Shown: positions 25,723-34,487 of the stretch, piece by piece | Layout: every line of letters starts with the position of its first letter | Position numbering within the stretch: position 1 is the first letter of the stretch | Assembly (NCBI RefSeq): GCF_014207595.1 | Contig: NZ_JACHGY010000001.1 | Span: forward strand, 3,938,212-4,002,211 | Direction: 5' to 3' | DNA: 64,000 nt | DNA from: Algisphaera agarilytica | GTDB lineage: Bacteria > Planctomycetota > Phycisphaerae > Phycisphaerales > Phycisphaeraceae | Program-made: the position numbers and the translations under genes | Notes under the pieces: model-generated | Database searches by the model: none | What the model was told of the DNA's origin: nothing | What the model saw: only the letters and a program-made list of their open reading frames with translations

Positions 25723-27588
25723 ATGAAAATTGCTCTTGCCTGCCTCGTGTCCTCGGCGTGTTTGGCCTCTTCGCTGGTGGCCGAACCCGTGGTGCTCACG
25801 GTCGACCCGACCTCGGTCCGTTCCATCGGCGGCATCACGACGCTGGAGCGTGAGAAGTACATCGTGATCCACGCCTCGCCGGACGATGGCGACACCGACG
25901 ATGAGAAGTTCCGCTACATCGAAGAAGAACTCGAAGCCCACTTCGGGCGCGACGGAGGTATCCAAACGGGGCAGCTTCAAGCCACTCCCGCCGACCCGGA
26001 CAACCCGGGCATGCCCGACGTGGAACGCATGCGTCGCGCCGGAGCCGAGTTCCAGGCCGAGCGTGCCAAACGGCCATTCCGATTCCGCCCCGAGGTGCTG
26101 CGCGAGGTCGTGCTGTGCACGCACCCCGAGTACATGATGGGGCTGGTGTCCAACGACGCCGCCGAGTTCGGACCGAAGACCCCCGAGGCCGCCGCCGAAT
26201 TCTGCGCCCAGTTCCTCAAGTATTACTACACCGACGAGTCTCGGCCTCAGTACTACGAAGTCTTCAACGAGCCTTTCATCAAAGCCGACAAGCTCGGCAC
26301 CACCGCGCGGGCGATGGCCGAGCAACATGTCACGACCGCCCGTCGGATCCGCGAGGTGCTGCCGAACGACGACATCATGATCGGCGGCTACTCCGCGGCC
26401 TGGGCCGAGGTCGAGGCGCGCAACTTTGAACACTGGAACGGCTGGCAGAAAATGTTCATGGACGTCGCCGGCGAAGAGATGGATTTCTTCTCCATCCACC
26501 TCTACGACGGGGTCAACGTTAAGGGCACCCACGCCGAACGCACCGGCAGCAACGTCCTGGCGAACATGGACCTCATCGACGCCTACAGCTACATCAAGTT
26601 TGGCGTCGCCAAGCCGCAGTCCATCACCGAATACGGCCGCATCATCCAGCACGACCGCGATAAGAACTGGCCCAACCGCCTGCGTCGCGAGACGGCCCTG
26701 ATCGGCTCGTTCAACGGCATGCTCATGATGTACCTCGAGCACCCCGACCGGTTAATCAAAACCGTGCCGTACATTCTCGGTGTCGCCGAGTGGACGTACA
26801 GCTTCCCCGGCGGCATGTTCAGCAGCGAAGAAGCCCCGTCCGGTTTCCTGCTGTACCGCCGGTCCGGCGAAAACTACGTGCTCACCGGGCTGGAGCTGTT
26901 CTACCGTTTCTGGAAAGGCGTCCATGGCGAGCGTCGCATCGCCTCGGCCGACGACCCCGATATCCGCACGCACTACTTCGCGGACGGCCTGCGCCACACC
27001 GTCGTGCTGCACAACATGGACACCGAGCAGCGCACGGTGAAGCTACAGGGCTTCGACGAGCTCGACATCGCCCGTGTGAGCCTGCGGACGCTGGGGTCGC
27101 GCAACGGTGCCCCGCTGCTGGGCGAGCAGGTGCTGTACGGCCTGCCCGATGAGATCGAGATCGGCGTCGCCGAGGCGGCGGCGGTGATCATCGACCTCAA
27201 GAAACCTTTCGAGGCCGAGCAGACCGTGACCGAGACCCGCGTGTACGCCGAGACCTATCTCCAAGCGATCGAGGCGGACCAGCCTATCGAGTTCACCTAC
27301 AAAAACGTCCCGACCGGCGAGGGCGACGCCACGCTGCGGCTGAGCATCGGCCGGGTGCCGGGGCTGTCGCTCCAGCCCGAGGTCTGGGTCAACAGCACCG
27401 CCGTCGAGGTGCCCACCGACTGGGCCGGCGGCACACAGGAAGGCCGGCCGACGTTCTTCGGCATGATCCCCGTGCCCGTCCCCGCCGAGGCGCTCGCGGA
27501 AAACACCACGGTCAAGCTCGTCTTCCCCGACAGCGGCGGCAAGGTCGCCAGCGCGGTGTTGCAAACGAATCTGGTTTCGAAAGACTGA
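25723..27588 (+). CDS. Secreted GH86 beta-agarase/porphyranase
   Basis: The 621-residue product has a signal peptide (MKIALACLVSSACLASSLVA). The TIM barrel shows the clan GH-A acid/base in YYEVFNEPF (E183) and the nucleophile in SITEYGRI (E303), and the C-terminal part has beta-sandwich domains (about 400-620), as in GH86. GH86 enzymes are endo-beta-agarases or beta-porphyranases. The sulfatase next in the operon would fit porphyran. It is the first gene of a six-gene run reading to 33438, with gaps of 111, 36, 38, 28 and 30 bases. It is divergent from the AraC gene. Confidence 0.85.
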   Translation: MKIALACLVSSACLASSLVAEPVVLTVDPTSVRSIGGITTLEREKYIVIHASPDDGDTDDEKFRYIEEELEAHFGRDGGIQTGQLQATPADPDNPGMPDVERMRRAGAEFQAERAKRPFRFRPEVLREVVLCTHPEYMMGLVSNDAAEFGPKTPEAAAEFCAQFLKYYYTDESRPQYYEVFNEPFIKADKLGTTARAMAEQHVTTARRIREVLPNDDIMIGGYSAAWAEVEARNFEHWNGWQKMFMDVAGEEMDFFSIHLYDGVNVKGTHAERTGSNVLANMDLIDAYSYIKFGVAKPQSITEYGRIIQHDRDKNWPNRLRRETALIGSFNGMLMMYLEHPDRLIKTVPYILGVAEWTYSFPGGMFSSEEAPSGFLLYRRSGENYVLTGLELFYRFWKGVHGERRIASADDPDIRTHYFADGLRHTVVLHNMDTEQRTVKLQGFDELDIARVSLRTLGSRNGAPLLGEQVLYGLPDEIEIGVAEAAAVIIDLKKPFEAEQTVTETRVYAETYLQAIEADQPIEFTYKNVPTGEGDATLRLSIGRVPGLSLQPEVWVNSTAVEVPTDWAGGTQEGRPTFFGMIPVPVPAEALAENTTVKLVFPDSGGKVASAVLQTNLVSKD

Positions 27589-27699
27589 GTGAAGCCGCCG
27601 CAAGGCGGGCATATCTCCTCGCGATCGAGAAGCACCTCAACCATGGGTGGACGACATCCACTCCGTACATAGCCCGATCTGGGCGTCAGGAACATCAGC

Positions 27700-29385
27700 A
27701 TGATTGATAGCAAGACCCTCCGAACCCGCCGTTGGCTGCGCCCCGCATGGTCGCTGGGGTTGGCCGCCGCGCTGGTGTCGGGCCACTCGACACCGGCCCA
27801 CGCCGAGGCGACCCAAGTTGCGGCTTCGGAACAAGCCAAGCGTCCCAACGTCATCTTCATCATCACCGACGACCAGAAAAACCGTGAGCTGGGCTACCTC
27901 GAAGGCGAAGCGCTTACGCCGAACTTCGACCGTATGGCCCGCGAGGGCGTGGTGTTTGAGAAGAACTACGTCGCCGCGAGTGTCTGCTCGCCCAGCCGAT
28001 ACACCTGCATGACCGGCCAGTTCGCCAGCCGGTGCGAGCTGGACTTCTTCAACCTGCAGACGACCGAAGAGGGCGTCCGCCGGGTGCTGTGGAACCTGGG
28101 CTTCGCGGACGGACAGCCGAACCTGCCGCGTGTGCTGCAGGCCAACGGCTACCGCACCGGCTTCGTCGGCAAATGGCACATCAACGGCGTGGGCAGGACG
28201 TACGAGACCGTCCCCGGAACCGACGCGTCGGACCCCGCCATCGCCAAGATCCTCAAAGAAAACCACGACCTCATCGCCAAAGACATCAAGCAGTTTGGCT
28301 TTGACTACGCCGACGGCGTCTACCGCGGCAACCTGCACGATGACAAGCTGCTCGTGAACACCGGCATGGACGAGCACAACATGGAGTGGCTTACCCAAGC
28401 GGCGCTGAATTTCATCGAAGAGAGCAAGGACGAGCCGTTCTACCTCTACTTCGCCACGACGCTGAACCACGTGCCCGACCCGAAGATTTCGATCAAGGCC
28501 GACCCGCGCATCAGCGGCGAGGGCCTGCTCGACGAGCCGATCACCGGCATCATGCCGCCGCGCGAATCGATCTACGCCCGCCTCAAAGAGCACGGCGTGC
28601 CCGAAGACCTCGCCGACGCGACCTGGCTGGACGACGGCATCGGCGCGGTGCTCAGCAAACTCGAAGAGCTCGGCATCGCAGACAACACGCTGGTCATCTA
28701 CTTCAACGACCACGGCATGGCCGACCAGAGCAAAGGCACAACCTACGAGGGCGGGCTGATCTCGCCGACCCTGGCGTACTGGCCCGGCCGGATCAAGCCC
28801 CAGCGCGTGAGCACCATCACGCAGAACACCGACTTCGCCCCGACGATCCTCGACGCCGCGGGCGTGACCCCGCCCGACGACATGATCATCGACGGCAAGA
28901 GCTGGCTGCCCCTGGTCGAAGGCAAAGTCGACCACACCCACACCTCGGCCTACTCCGAGATCGGCCTGGTCCGTTCGGTCAGCACGCCCGAGTGGAAGTA
29001 CATCGCCTTCCGCGTGCCCCCGAGCCTGCAACGCACCAAGGCCGAGCGTTTGGCGGAGCACAAAGCGCTATACGCCGAGCTCTACGAGAAAGAGCCCTGG
29101 ACCCGCGACAACCCGAAGTACGCGATCGACCCCGAAGCGCGCTACCACCAGATGGGCATGGGCCCCGGCGGCAGCCGTTTCGAGCGTGGCCAGCTCAACC
29201 CCGACGCCGCGTGGATCGACAACTACTTCGACGCCGACCAGCTCTACCACCTCGCGGTGGACCCAAAGGAGAGCAACAACCTCGCGAACGACCCGGCCTA
29301 CGCCGACAAGCTCGCCGAGATGAAAGCGATCCTCCGCGGCTACCTCGATGACATGCCCGACCAGTTCGATACGCTGCTCGATTGA
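27700..29385 (+). CDS. Secreted S1-family sulfatase
   Basis: The 561-residue product has an N-terminal signal (twin Arg at 10-11 and hydrophobic run 16-35). The formylglycine signature is CSPSR (C96-R100) with metal ligands in ITDDQKN (D57, D58), and further sulfatase features are GKWH and YFNDHGMADQ. The Cys must be converted to formylglycine by a maturation enzyme not in the window. It should release sulfate from a sulfated sugar, in this operon probably L-galactose-6-sulfate of porphyran or another galactan sulfate. It follows the GH86 gene by 111 bases. Confidence 0.88.
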   Translation: MIDSKTLRTRRWLRPAWSLGLAAALVSGHSTPAHAEATQVAASEQAKRPNVIFIITDDQKNRELGYLEGEALTPNFDRMAREGVVFEKNYVAASVCSPSRYTCMTGQFASRCELDFFNLQTTEEGVRRVLWNLGFADGQPNLPRVLQANGYRTGFVGKWHINGVGRTYETVPGTDASDPAIAKILKENHDLIAKDIKQFGFDYADGVYRGNLHDDKLLVNTGMDEHNMEWLTQAALNFIEESKDEPFYLYFATTLNHVPDPKISIKADPRISGEGLLDEPITGIMPPRESIYARLKEHGVPEDLADATWLDDGIGAVLSKLEELGIADNTLVIYFNDHGMADQSKGTTYEGGLISPTLAYWPGRIKPQRVSTITQNTDFAPTILDAAGVTPPDDMIIDGKSWLPLVEGKVDHTHTSAYSEIGLVRSVSTPEWKYIAFRVPPSLQRTKAERLAEHKALYAELYEKEPWTRDNPKYAIDPEARYHQMGMGPGGSRFERGQLNPDAAWIDNYFDADQLYHLAVDPKESNNLANDPAYADKLAEMKAILRGYLDDMPDQFDTLLD

Positions 29386-29421
29386 GTGGATTCCGGTTTT
29401 TACCCCTGATGTAGTTTCGTT

Positions 29422-30456
29422 ATGTCCACACCCGCCAACCTCCCCGTATCCGACTTCATGACCCGGCTCGAACCGGTCGGGCGCGTCCTCGAAGACCCGG
29501 ACTACAACGTCTGGTGCTGTTCGCCCATCCTGGGTGAAGACGGCCGGACGCATCTGTTCTACGCCCGCTGGCCCAACGCCGCGGATCATGTGGGCTGGAT
29601 CACCGTAAGCGAGATCGCCCACGCCGTGGCCGACCAACCCGAAGGCCCCTACACCACCACCGGCACCGTGCTGGCCGGTCGGGGGGGTGACCACTGGGAC
29701 GCCCACACCATCCACAACCCCGCGGTCTTCAAGATCGACGGCGGGTACGTCATGTACTACATCGGCAACCGCGAGCCCAACGTCGAAACGCTGCGCACCG
29801 GTGCCGCGTTTGCCGAGTCGCTCGACGGGCCATGGGAACGCATGGACGAGCCGCTCATCCCCGGCGGCGAACACCCCGACGACCTCGACAGCGCTTACGC
29901 CTGCAACCCCGTCATGGCCCAACACCCCGACGGGCGCTACATGCTCTACTACCAGGGCATGAGCCTGACCGAGTGGCGCTACGACATCGAGCTGCGACAA
30001 CTCAAGCCCGGCACCGGCATGGTCGGCACCAAGGCCAACCGCCGCGGCCTGCTCGCCACCGCGACCGACCCCCGCGGGCCTTACACCCTGTACCCCGGCA
30101 ACCCGATTATCGACCTCAACCGCTACGGCAACCACAACCCGCAGTGCGAAGACCCGACCGTGTGGTATGAGGATGGCAAGTTCCACATGCTGGCCCGCGA
30201 CATGGGCGTGGTGAACCACGAGGTCGGGCTGTACTTCTCCTCCGACGACGGCGTCCACTGGTCCGACCCGCAGCTCGGCTTCGAGGCGATGTCGCATTAC
30301 GTCGATGAAGCGCCCAACGGCCTGGACCGCGAGGGCCGCATGGAACGCCCGCAGGTGTTGCTCGGCGCCGACGGCCGGCCTACGCACCTCTTCGGCGCAT
30401 TCCGCGGCGGGAAGTACAACACGTCGTCCGCTTTTGTGTTCCGGATCAAGCCGTAA
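29422..30456 (+). CDS. Five-bladed beta-propeller glycoside hydrolase, GH43/GH117-like
   Basis: The 344-residue protein has no signal peptide. Repeated propeller-blade phrases are visible: VWCCSPILGEDGRTHLFYARW, DAHTIHNPAVFKIDGGYVMYYIGN, NPVMAQHPDGRYMLYYQG, CEDPTVWYEDGKFHMLARD. This is the pattern of clan GH-F-like propellers. GH117 enzymes of this general shape are alpha-1,3-(3,6-anhydro-L-galactosidases) that split neoagarobiose in the cytoplasm or periplasm, which would join the agarases outside to the anhydrogalactose enzymes encoded next. Exact family and activity are not proven: a different GH43-like activity is the alternative. Confidence 0.6.
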   Translation: MSTPANLPVSDFMTRLEPVGRVLEDPDYNVWCCSPILGEDGRTHLFYARWPNAADHVGWITVSEIAHAVADQPEGPYTTTGTVLAGRGGDHWDAHTIHNPAVFKIDGGYVMYYIGNREPNVETLRTGAAFAESLDGPWERMDEPLIPGGEHPDDLDSAYACNPVMAQHPDGRYMLYYQGMSLTEWRYDIELRQLKPGTGMVGTKANRRGLLATATDPRGPYTLYPGNPIIDLNRYGNHNPQCEDPTVWYEDGKFHMLARDMGVVNHEVGLYFSSDDGVHWSDPQLGFEAMSHYVDEAPNGLDREGRMERPQVLLGADGRPTHLFGAFRGGKYNTSSAFVFRIKP

Positions 30457-30494
30457 CCACCCCAACTGTTTTCCTGACTTTCACGCAGAACCCC

Positions 30495-31499
30495 ATGCAA
30501 ACCCTCACCCTCCAATCCCCCGGTGTGTTTGCCACGACCGACGTCCCTGAGCCCACGCCCGGCCCCGGCGAAGCGTTGGTCGAGGTGGTGAGCTGCGGGA
30601 TCTGCGGCACCGACATCCACGCCTACGGCGGGAATCAGCCGTTCTTCTCCTACCCGCGTCGGCTGGGGCACGAGCTGTGCGTGCGAGTGGTCTCGGCTCC
30701 TAACGGCAGCGACCTTGAGCCGGGCACGCTCTGTGCGGTGCGCCCGTACTTCTTCTGTGGCAAGTGTCCCGCGTGCAAGGCGGGCAAGACCAACTGCTGC
30801 CGCGAGCTGAGCGTCATGGGTGTGCACATCGACGGAGGGCACGTTCCCCGGCTCGCCATCGATGCCGACTTCCTCCACCCCGGCGAAGGCCTGAGTGCGG
30901 ATGCGCTAGCGTTGGCCGAGCCGTTGGCGATCGGTGCCCACGCGGTCGAACGTGCGGCGATCAAACCCGGCGAACCCGTGGCGATCATCGGCATGGGCCC
31001 GATCGGTTTGGCGGTGGCGCTGTCGGCCAAAGCCGAGGGGGCCGAGTTGGTGTTGGTCGATCGCGATGCCGGACGGTTAGATTTCGCCAGCAAGACGTTG
31101 GGCCTGGGTAAGGCGGTCGTGGCGGGCGAGGGTATGGCGCAAACGTTCCGCGACCACTTCGGCCAACTCCCGAACTGCATCATCGACGCCACCGGCCACC
31201 CCGCCTCGATGAACGGCTGCTTCGACCTGGCCGAGCACGGGGGACGCGTCGTGTTCGTCGGCCTATTCACCGGGGACCTGCAATTCGACGACCCGAACTT
31301 CCACCGCCGGGAGCTGTCGCTCTCCGCCAGCCGCGCCGCGACGGCGTCGACCTTTGACCAACTGATCGAGTCCATGCAGGCCGGCCGGATCGATCCCACG
31401 CCGCTGATCACCCACCGCGTCGCTTTCGACGACCTCGAGCACCAATTCGCCGAGGTCATCCGGTCTCCGGGATTGATCAAGGCCGTGATTGATTTTTAA
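30495..31499 (+). CDS. Zinc-dependent alcohol dehydrogenase (MDR), probable 2-keto-3-deoxy-L-galactonate 5-dehydrogenase
   Basis: The 334-residue protein has the MDR order: catalytic zinc ligands CGICGTD and GHE, structural zinc CGKCPACKAGKTNCC and a Rossmann motif (IIGMGPIGLAVA). It resembles L-galactonate/L-gulonate 5-dehydrogenases. In the described 3,6-anhydro-L-galactose route an NAD enzyme oxidises 2-keto-3-deoxy-L-galactonate at C5 (EC 1.1.1.389), and the neighbouring cycloisomerase and SDR fit the steps before and after. The assignment to this step is from context; general sugar-alcohol dehydrogenase is the safe call. It is cytoplasmic. Confidence 0.75.
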   Translation: MQTLTLQSPGVFATTDVPEPTPGPGEALVEVVSCGICGTDIHAYGGNQPFFSYPRRLGHELCVRVVSAPNGSDLEPGTLCAVRPYFFCGKCPACKAGKTNCCRELSVMGVHIDGGHVPRLAIDADFLHPGEGLSADALALAEPLAIGAHAVERAAIKPGEPVAIIGMGPIGLAVALSAKAEGAELVLVDRDAGRLDFASKTLGLGKAVVAGEGMAQTFRDHFGQLPNCIIDATGHPASMNGCFDLAEHGGRVVFVGLFTGDLQFDDPNFHRRELSLSASRAATASTFDQLIESMQAGRIDPTPLITHRVAFDDLEHQFAEVIRSPGLIKAVIDF

Positions 31500-31527
31500 C
31501 CACCGACCAAGCGAGTCGAGAACCCCC

Positions 31528-32640
31528 ATGCGCATAACCAAGCTCGAGCCCATCATCCTCCACGCCCCGGTCACCCGCGGCGGGATCGCCGACAGCACCC
31601 ACTCGATCACCCACTGGGGTGCGCCCGGCGTCGCCATCCACACCGACACCGAGCACGTCGGCTACGGCTTCTCCGGCACCCACGCCCATCTGCCCACCGA
31701 CAAGCTCATTACGTCCTGCATCACCGACGCCTTCGGCCCGCTGCTGCTGGACGAAGACCCGCGCGACGTCCGCGGCCTCTGGGAAAAGCTCTACCGCCAG
31801 AGCGAGATCTACTGGGTCGGCCGATGCGGCATCACGCACCTGGCGCTGGGCGCGATCGACATCGCGCTGTGGGACCTCAAGTGCAAAGCCCAGGGGCTGC
31901 CGCTGTGGAAAGTGCTCGGCGGCCACGCGTCCAACAAAGTCGAGGCCTACAACACCGACGGCGGCTGGCTGAACTGGAGCATGGAAGACCTCGTCTCCGA
32001 CTGCAAACGCATGATCGAAGAGGAGGGCTACCGGGCCGTGAAGATCAAGGTCGGCGGCGACAGCGGGACGGAAGACCTCCGCCGCGTCGAGGCGGTCCGT
32101 CAGGCGCTCGGCCCCGAGGTACGCATCATGACCGATGCCAACGGGCGCTGGCCGCTGCCCGTTGCGATCCAGCTCGGTTCGCGCCTGGCCGACTACGACA
32201 TCACGTGGATCGAGGAGCCGATCGCGTTCGATGACACGATGGGCCACAAACGCTTGGCCGAGTCGATCAGCACACCGATCGCCATGGGCGAACAGCTCTA
32301 TGAGGCGTTCCGCTTCCGCGATTTCATCCAAGCGGGTGCGGTGCATTACGTCCAGCCCGACATCGTCCGCCTCGCGGGCATCACCGAGTGGTGGCAGGTC
32401 GCGGACCTCGCCCACAGCTTCAACCTGCCGGTCGTGCCGCACGTCGGCGACATGGCCCAGGTCCATCAGCACCTTTGCATCGCTCACCCCGCGTGCGGCC
32501 TGCTCGAATACATCCCTTGGCTGCGCGATTGGATGAAGCACCCCGCCGAGGTCGTCGATGGTTTCTTCACCACGCCCGACTACCCCGGGGCCGGCATGGA
32601 GCCGACACCCGAAGCGCTCGAGACGATCAACCAGCTCTGA
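31528..32640 (+). CDS. Enolase-superfamily enzyme (mandelate racemase group), probable 3,6-anhydro-L-galactonate cycloisomerase
   Basis: The 370-residue protein has the MR/MLE order: N-terminal capping domain, GRCGITHLALGAIDIALWDLK, K-x-K general base in AVKIKVG, metal ligands D in IMTDANGRW, E in WIEEPI and E in AMGEQLY, and the late His in VPHVGDMAQ. Known anhydrogalactonate cycloisomerases share the VGRxGI...AIDIALWDLKxKxxGLPLWK phrase. That reaction opens anhydrogalactonate to 2-keto-3-deoxy-L-galactonate. A sugar-acid dehydratase such as L-fuconate or galactonate dehydratase is the alternative. ATG 31528 is the start that matches family length; the open frame from 31489 is longer. Confidence 0.7.
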   Translation: MRITKLEPIILHAPVTRGGIADSTHSITHWGAPGVAIHTDTEHVGYGFSGTHAHLPTDKLITSCITDAFGPLLLDEDPRDVRGLWEKLYRQSEIYWVGRCGITHLALGAIDIALWDLKCKAQGLPLWKVLGGHASNKVEAYNTDGGWLNWSMEDLVSDCKRMIEEEGYRAVKIKVGGDSGTEDLRRVEAVRQALGPEVRIMTDANGRWPLPVAIQLGSRLADYDITWIEEPIAFDDTMGHKRLAESISTPIAMGEQLYEAFRFRDFIQAGAVHYVQPDIVRLAGITEWWQVADLAHSFNLPVVPHVGDMAQVHQHLCIAHPACGLLEYIPWLRDWMKHPAEVVDGFFTTPDYPGAGMEPTPEALETINQL

Positions 32641-32670
32641 CCCATCCCTTCATTCGCTAGGCTAGTTCCG

Positions 32671-33438
32671 ATGAACGTAACTTCTTCTCCGTCTCTGCAG
32701 GATCGTGTCGCGCTGGTCACCGGCGGCGGCACGGGCATCGGCCTGGCGATCGCCCAGTGCATGATCGACGCCGGGGCCAAGGTGTGCATCAGCGGGCGTC
32801 GCACGGAGGTCATCGAAAAGGCCGTCGCCCAGCTCGGCCCGAGCGCCCACGGCGTTGTCGGCGACGTGAACAGCCCCGAAGGCCGCGCCGAAATGATCCG
32901 CGGCGCACAAGAACAATTCGGCCAACCGATCACCCTCCTCGTGAACAACGCCGGGCACCAGCACAAGCAGGAAGCCACCCAGGTTTCCGATGAAGACTTC
33001 GACACGATGCTGTCGACCCACATCAAGGCGGGCTTCGCGCTCAGCCGCGACCTCGCCCCCGGGATGATCGAAGCGGGCGGCGGGAGCATCCTCTTCCTCG
33101 CGTCGATGGCGAGCTTCATGGGCGTGCCGCACATCGTCGGCTACACCACCGCCAAGACCGCGGTGCTCGGGCTGGTCCGTTCGCTCACCGCCGACTGGTC
33201 ATCCCAGGGCATCCGCGTCAACGCCATCGCCCCGGGCTGGATCAGCACGCCGATGACCGACGAAGCCTTCGCCAAGTCGCCCGAGCGCAGAGGCAAGGTC
33301 CTCTCACGTACCCCGATGGGCAAGATGGGTACCCCCCAAGACATCGGCCACGCCGCGGTGTTCCTCTGCTCAGACCAAGCAGGATTCATCACCGGCCAGT
33401 GCCTGTGCGTCGACGGCGGCGCGTCGATCGGGTTTTGA
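32671..33438 (+). CDS. Short-chain dehydrogenase/reductase, probable KduD-like 5-keto reductase
   Basis: The 255-residue classical SDR has the cofactor motif TGGGTGIG (residues 18-25), NNAG, the active-site Ser and YxxxK (S...GYTTAK) and PGWI. Its length and ending (ITGQCLCVDGGASIGF) match KduD/FabG-like oxidoreductases. In the anhydrogalactose route a KduD-type enzyme (EC 1.1.1.127) reduces 2,5-diketo-3-deoxy-L-galactonate to 2-keto-3-deoxy-D-gluconate, so this gene could complete the set. It is the last gene of the operon before the paired palindromes at 33467-33574. Confidence 0.75.
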   Translation: MNVTSSPSLQDRVALVTGGGTGIGLAIAQCMIDAGAKVCISGRRTEVIEKAVAQLGPSAHGVVGDVNSPEGRAEMIRGAQEQFGQPITLLVNNAGHQHKQEATQVSDEDFDTMLSTHIKAGFALSRDLAPGMIEAGGGSILFLASMASFMGVPHIVGYTTAKTAVLGLVRSLTADWSSQGIRVNAIAPGWISTPMTDEAFAKSPERRGKVLSRTPMGKMGTPQDIGHAAVFLCSDQAGFITGQCLCVDGGASIGF

Positions 33439-33466
33439 GAATTCCCCACGGTTCTTCTTTGTCTTA

Positions 33467-33574
33467 CTCCCCTCCCTTGAGGGAGGGGCGGGGGGAGGGT
33501 GTCGAGGCTTGCAGATTGCCGCGATCTGGGGCGAGGTTAGCCACCCTCCCCTGACCCCTCCCTCAAGGGAGGGG
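33467..33574. repeat. REPIN-like pair of inverted palindromic repeats, family B
   Basis: 33467-33500 reads CCCCTCCCTTGAGGGAGGGG-type palindrome plus tail GGGGAGGGT, and 33543-33574 is the same element in reverse orientation. The two face each other across about 42 bases between convergent genes (SDR and sigma factor). They would make a large hairpin in RNA from either strand. Confidence 0.75.
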
Positions 33575-33605
33575 GATCAAGACTGCTGTATTGCATGCCG
33601 AATCG

Positions 33606-34487
33606 CTACCCCTGACGCGGCAGGAACCCCACCGACGATCGCAGAATCCGCGCATTCAAATCCTCAACATGCGATTGCGCCTCGGCGTCCTGCGTCTGCT
33701 GCTTCAGGTCCTCGAAATTCGCCGCACAGAACCGGCAGCCCAGCGTTTCCAGGTGGAACCGCACGTAGTCGTGCCACGGCTTGTCGAGCGAGCCGAGCAG
33801 GTACGCGCCGATGGTGCTGCGTTTCGGGCAGCTCGGGCGGGCGGCTTCCCACGCGGTGGTGAGCAGGGTGTCCGTTAGCGGCGTGTTGCCCGCCTCATTG
33901 GGCAGAGTGTCGCCGATGCGTTGGAGCGTGCGGCGTTTGATCGTGGCGACGGTGTTGCTGCTGATCTCTATGTGCCCGGCGATCTGGACCGGCGGCAGCT
34001 GGGCGTAGAACAACATCTCGATCACCCGCAGCTTGTCGAAGTCGCACTCCGCCTGGTACCGCGCGGTCACCGTCCGCAGTGCATCAGCGAGCCATTCCTG
34101 CTGGTTGTCTTGGGCCTCGCGCAGCCCGGCGTAGGCCGAGGGCGTGGGCTGATGGGCTTCCATCGCCGCGATGGTGTCTTGCCGGTCCGACAGGTCCGTG
34201 CTCAGTCGGCAGGGACGGCGCGCCTGCTTGCGGTACTGGTCGATGATGCGGTGGCGCAGGATCTGAAACAGATACGTCTCGATCGACGCGGCGCCGCGGA
34301 AACGCTCGAGCTGTTTGAGAAACGTGACGAAGCAATCCTGCACCGCGTCCTCGGCGTCGGCGCGGTTGCGCGTCTGCTGCGTGGCAAACGCCACCAGCCG
34401 GCCTTGATACAGGCGGACCAACCTGGACCACGCGGCCTCGTCACCGCTGCAGATACTCTTCAGAAGCAATCGATCTGCTTCGGTCAT
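33606..34487 (-). CDS. ECF sigma factor with C-terminal zinc-finger-like domain
   Basis: The 293-residue protein has sigma region 2 (LVRLYQGRLVAFATQQT, DAEDAVQDCFVTFL, SIETYLFQILRHRIIDQYRK) and region 4 (IEMLFYAQLPPVQIAGHIEISSNTVATIKRR). After it comes an extra ~100-residue tail with HDYVRFHLETLGCRFC, where His and Cys pairs could bind zinc as in ZAS anti-sigma domains. Such tails and kinase neighbours mark planctomycete ECF groups associated with Ser/Thr kinases. The ATG overlaps the stop of the membrane protein gene (ATGA), so expression is coupled. The tail may keep the sigma inactive until the signal arrives. Confidence 0.82.
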   Translation of the reverse strand: MTEADRLLLKSICSGDEAAWSRLVRLYQGRLVAFATQQTRNRADAEDAVQDCFVTFLKQLERFRGAASIETYLFQILRHRIIDQYRKQARRPCRLSTDLSDRQDTIAAMEAHQPTPSAYAGLREAQDNQQEWLADALRTVTARYQAECDFDKLRVIEMLFYAQLPPVQIAGHIEISSNTVATIKRRTLQRIGDTLPNEAGNTPLTDTLLTTAWEAARPSCPKRSTIGAYLLGSLDKPWHDYVRFHLETLGCRFCAANFEDLKQQTQDAEAQSHVEDLNARILRSSVGFLPRQG

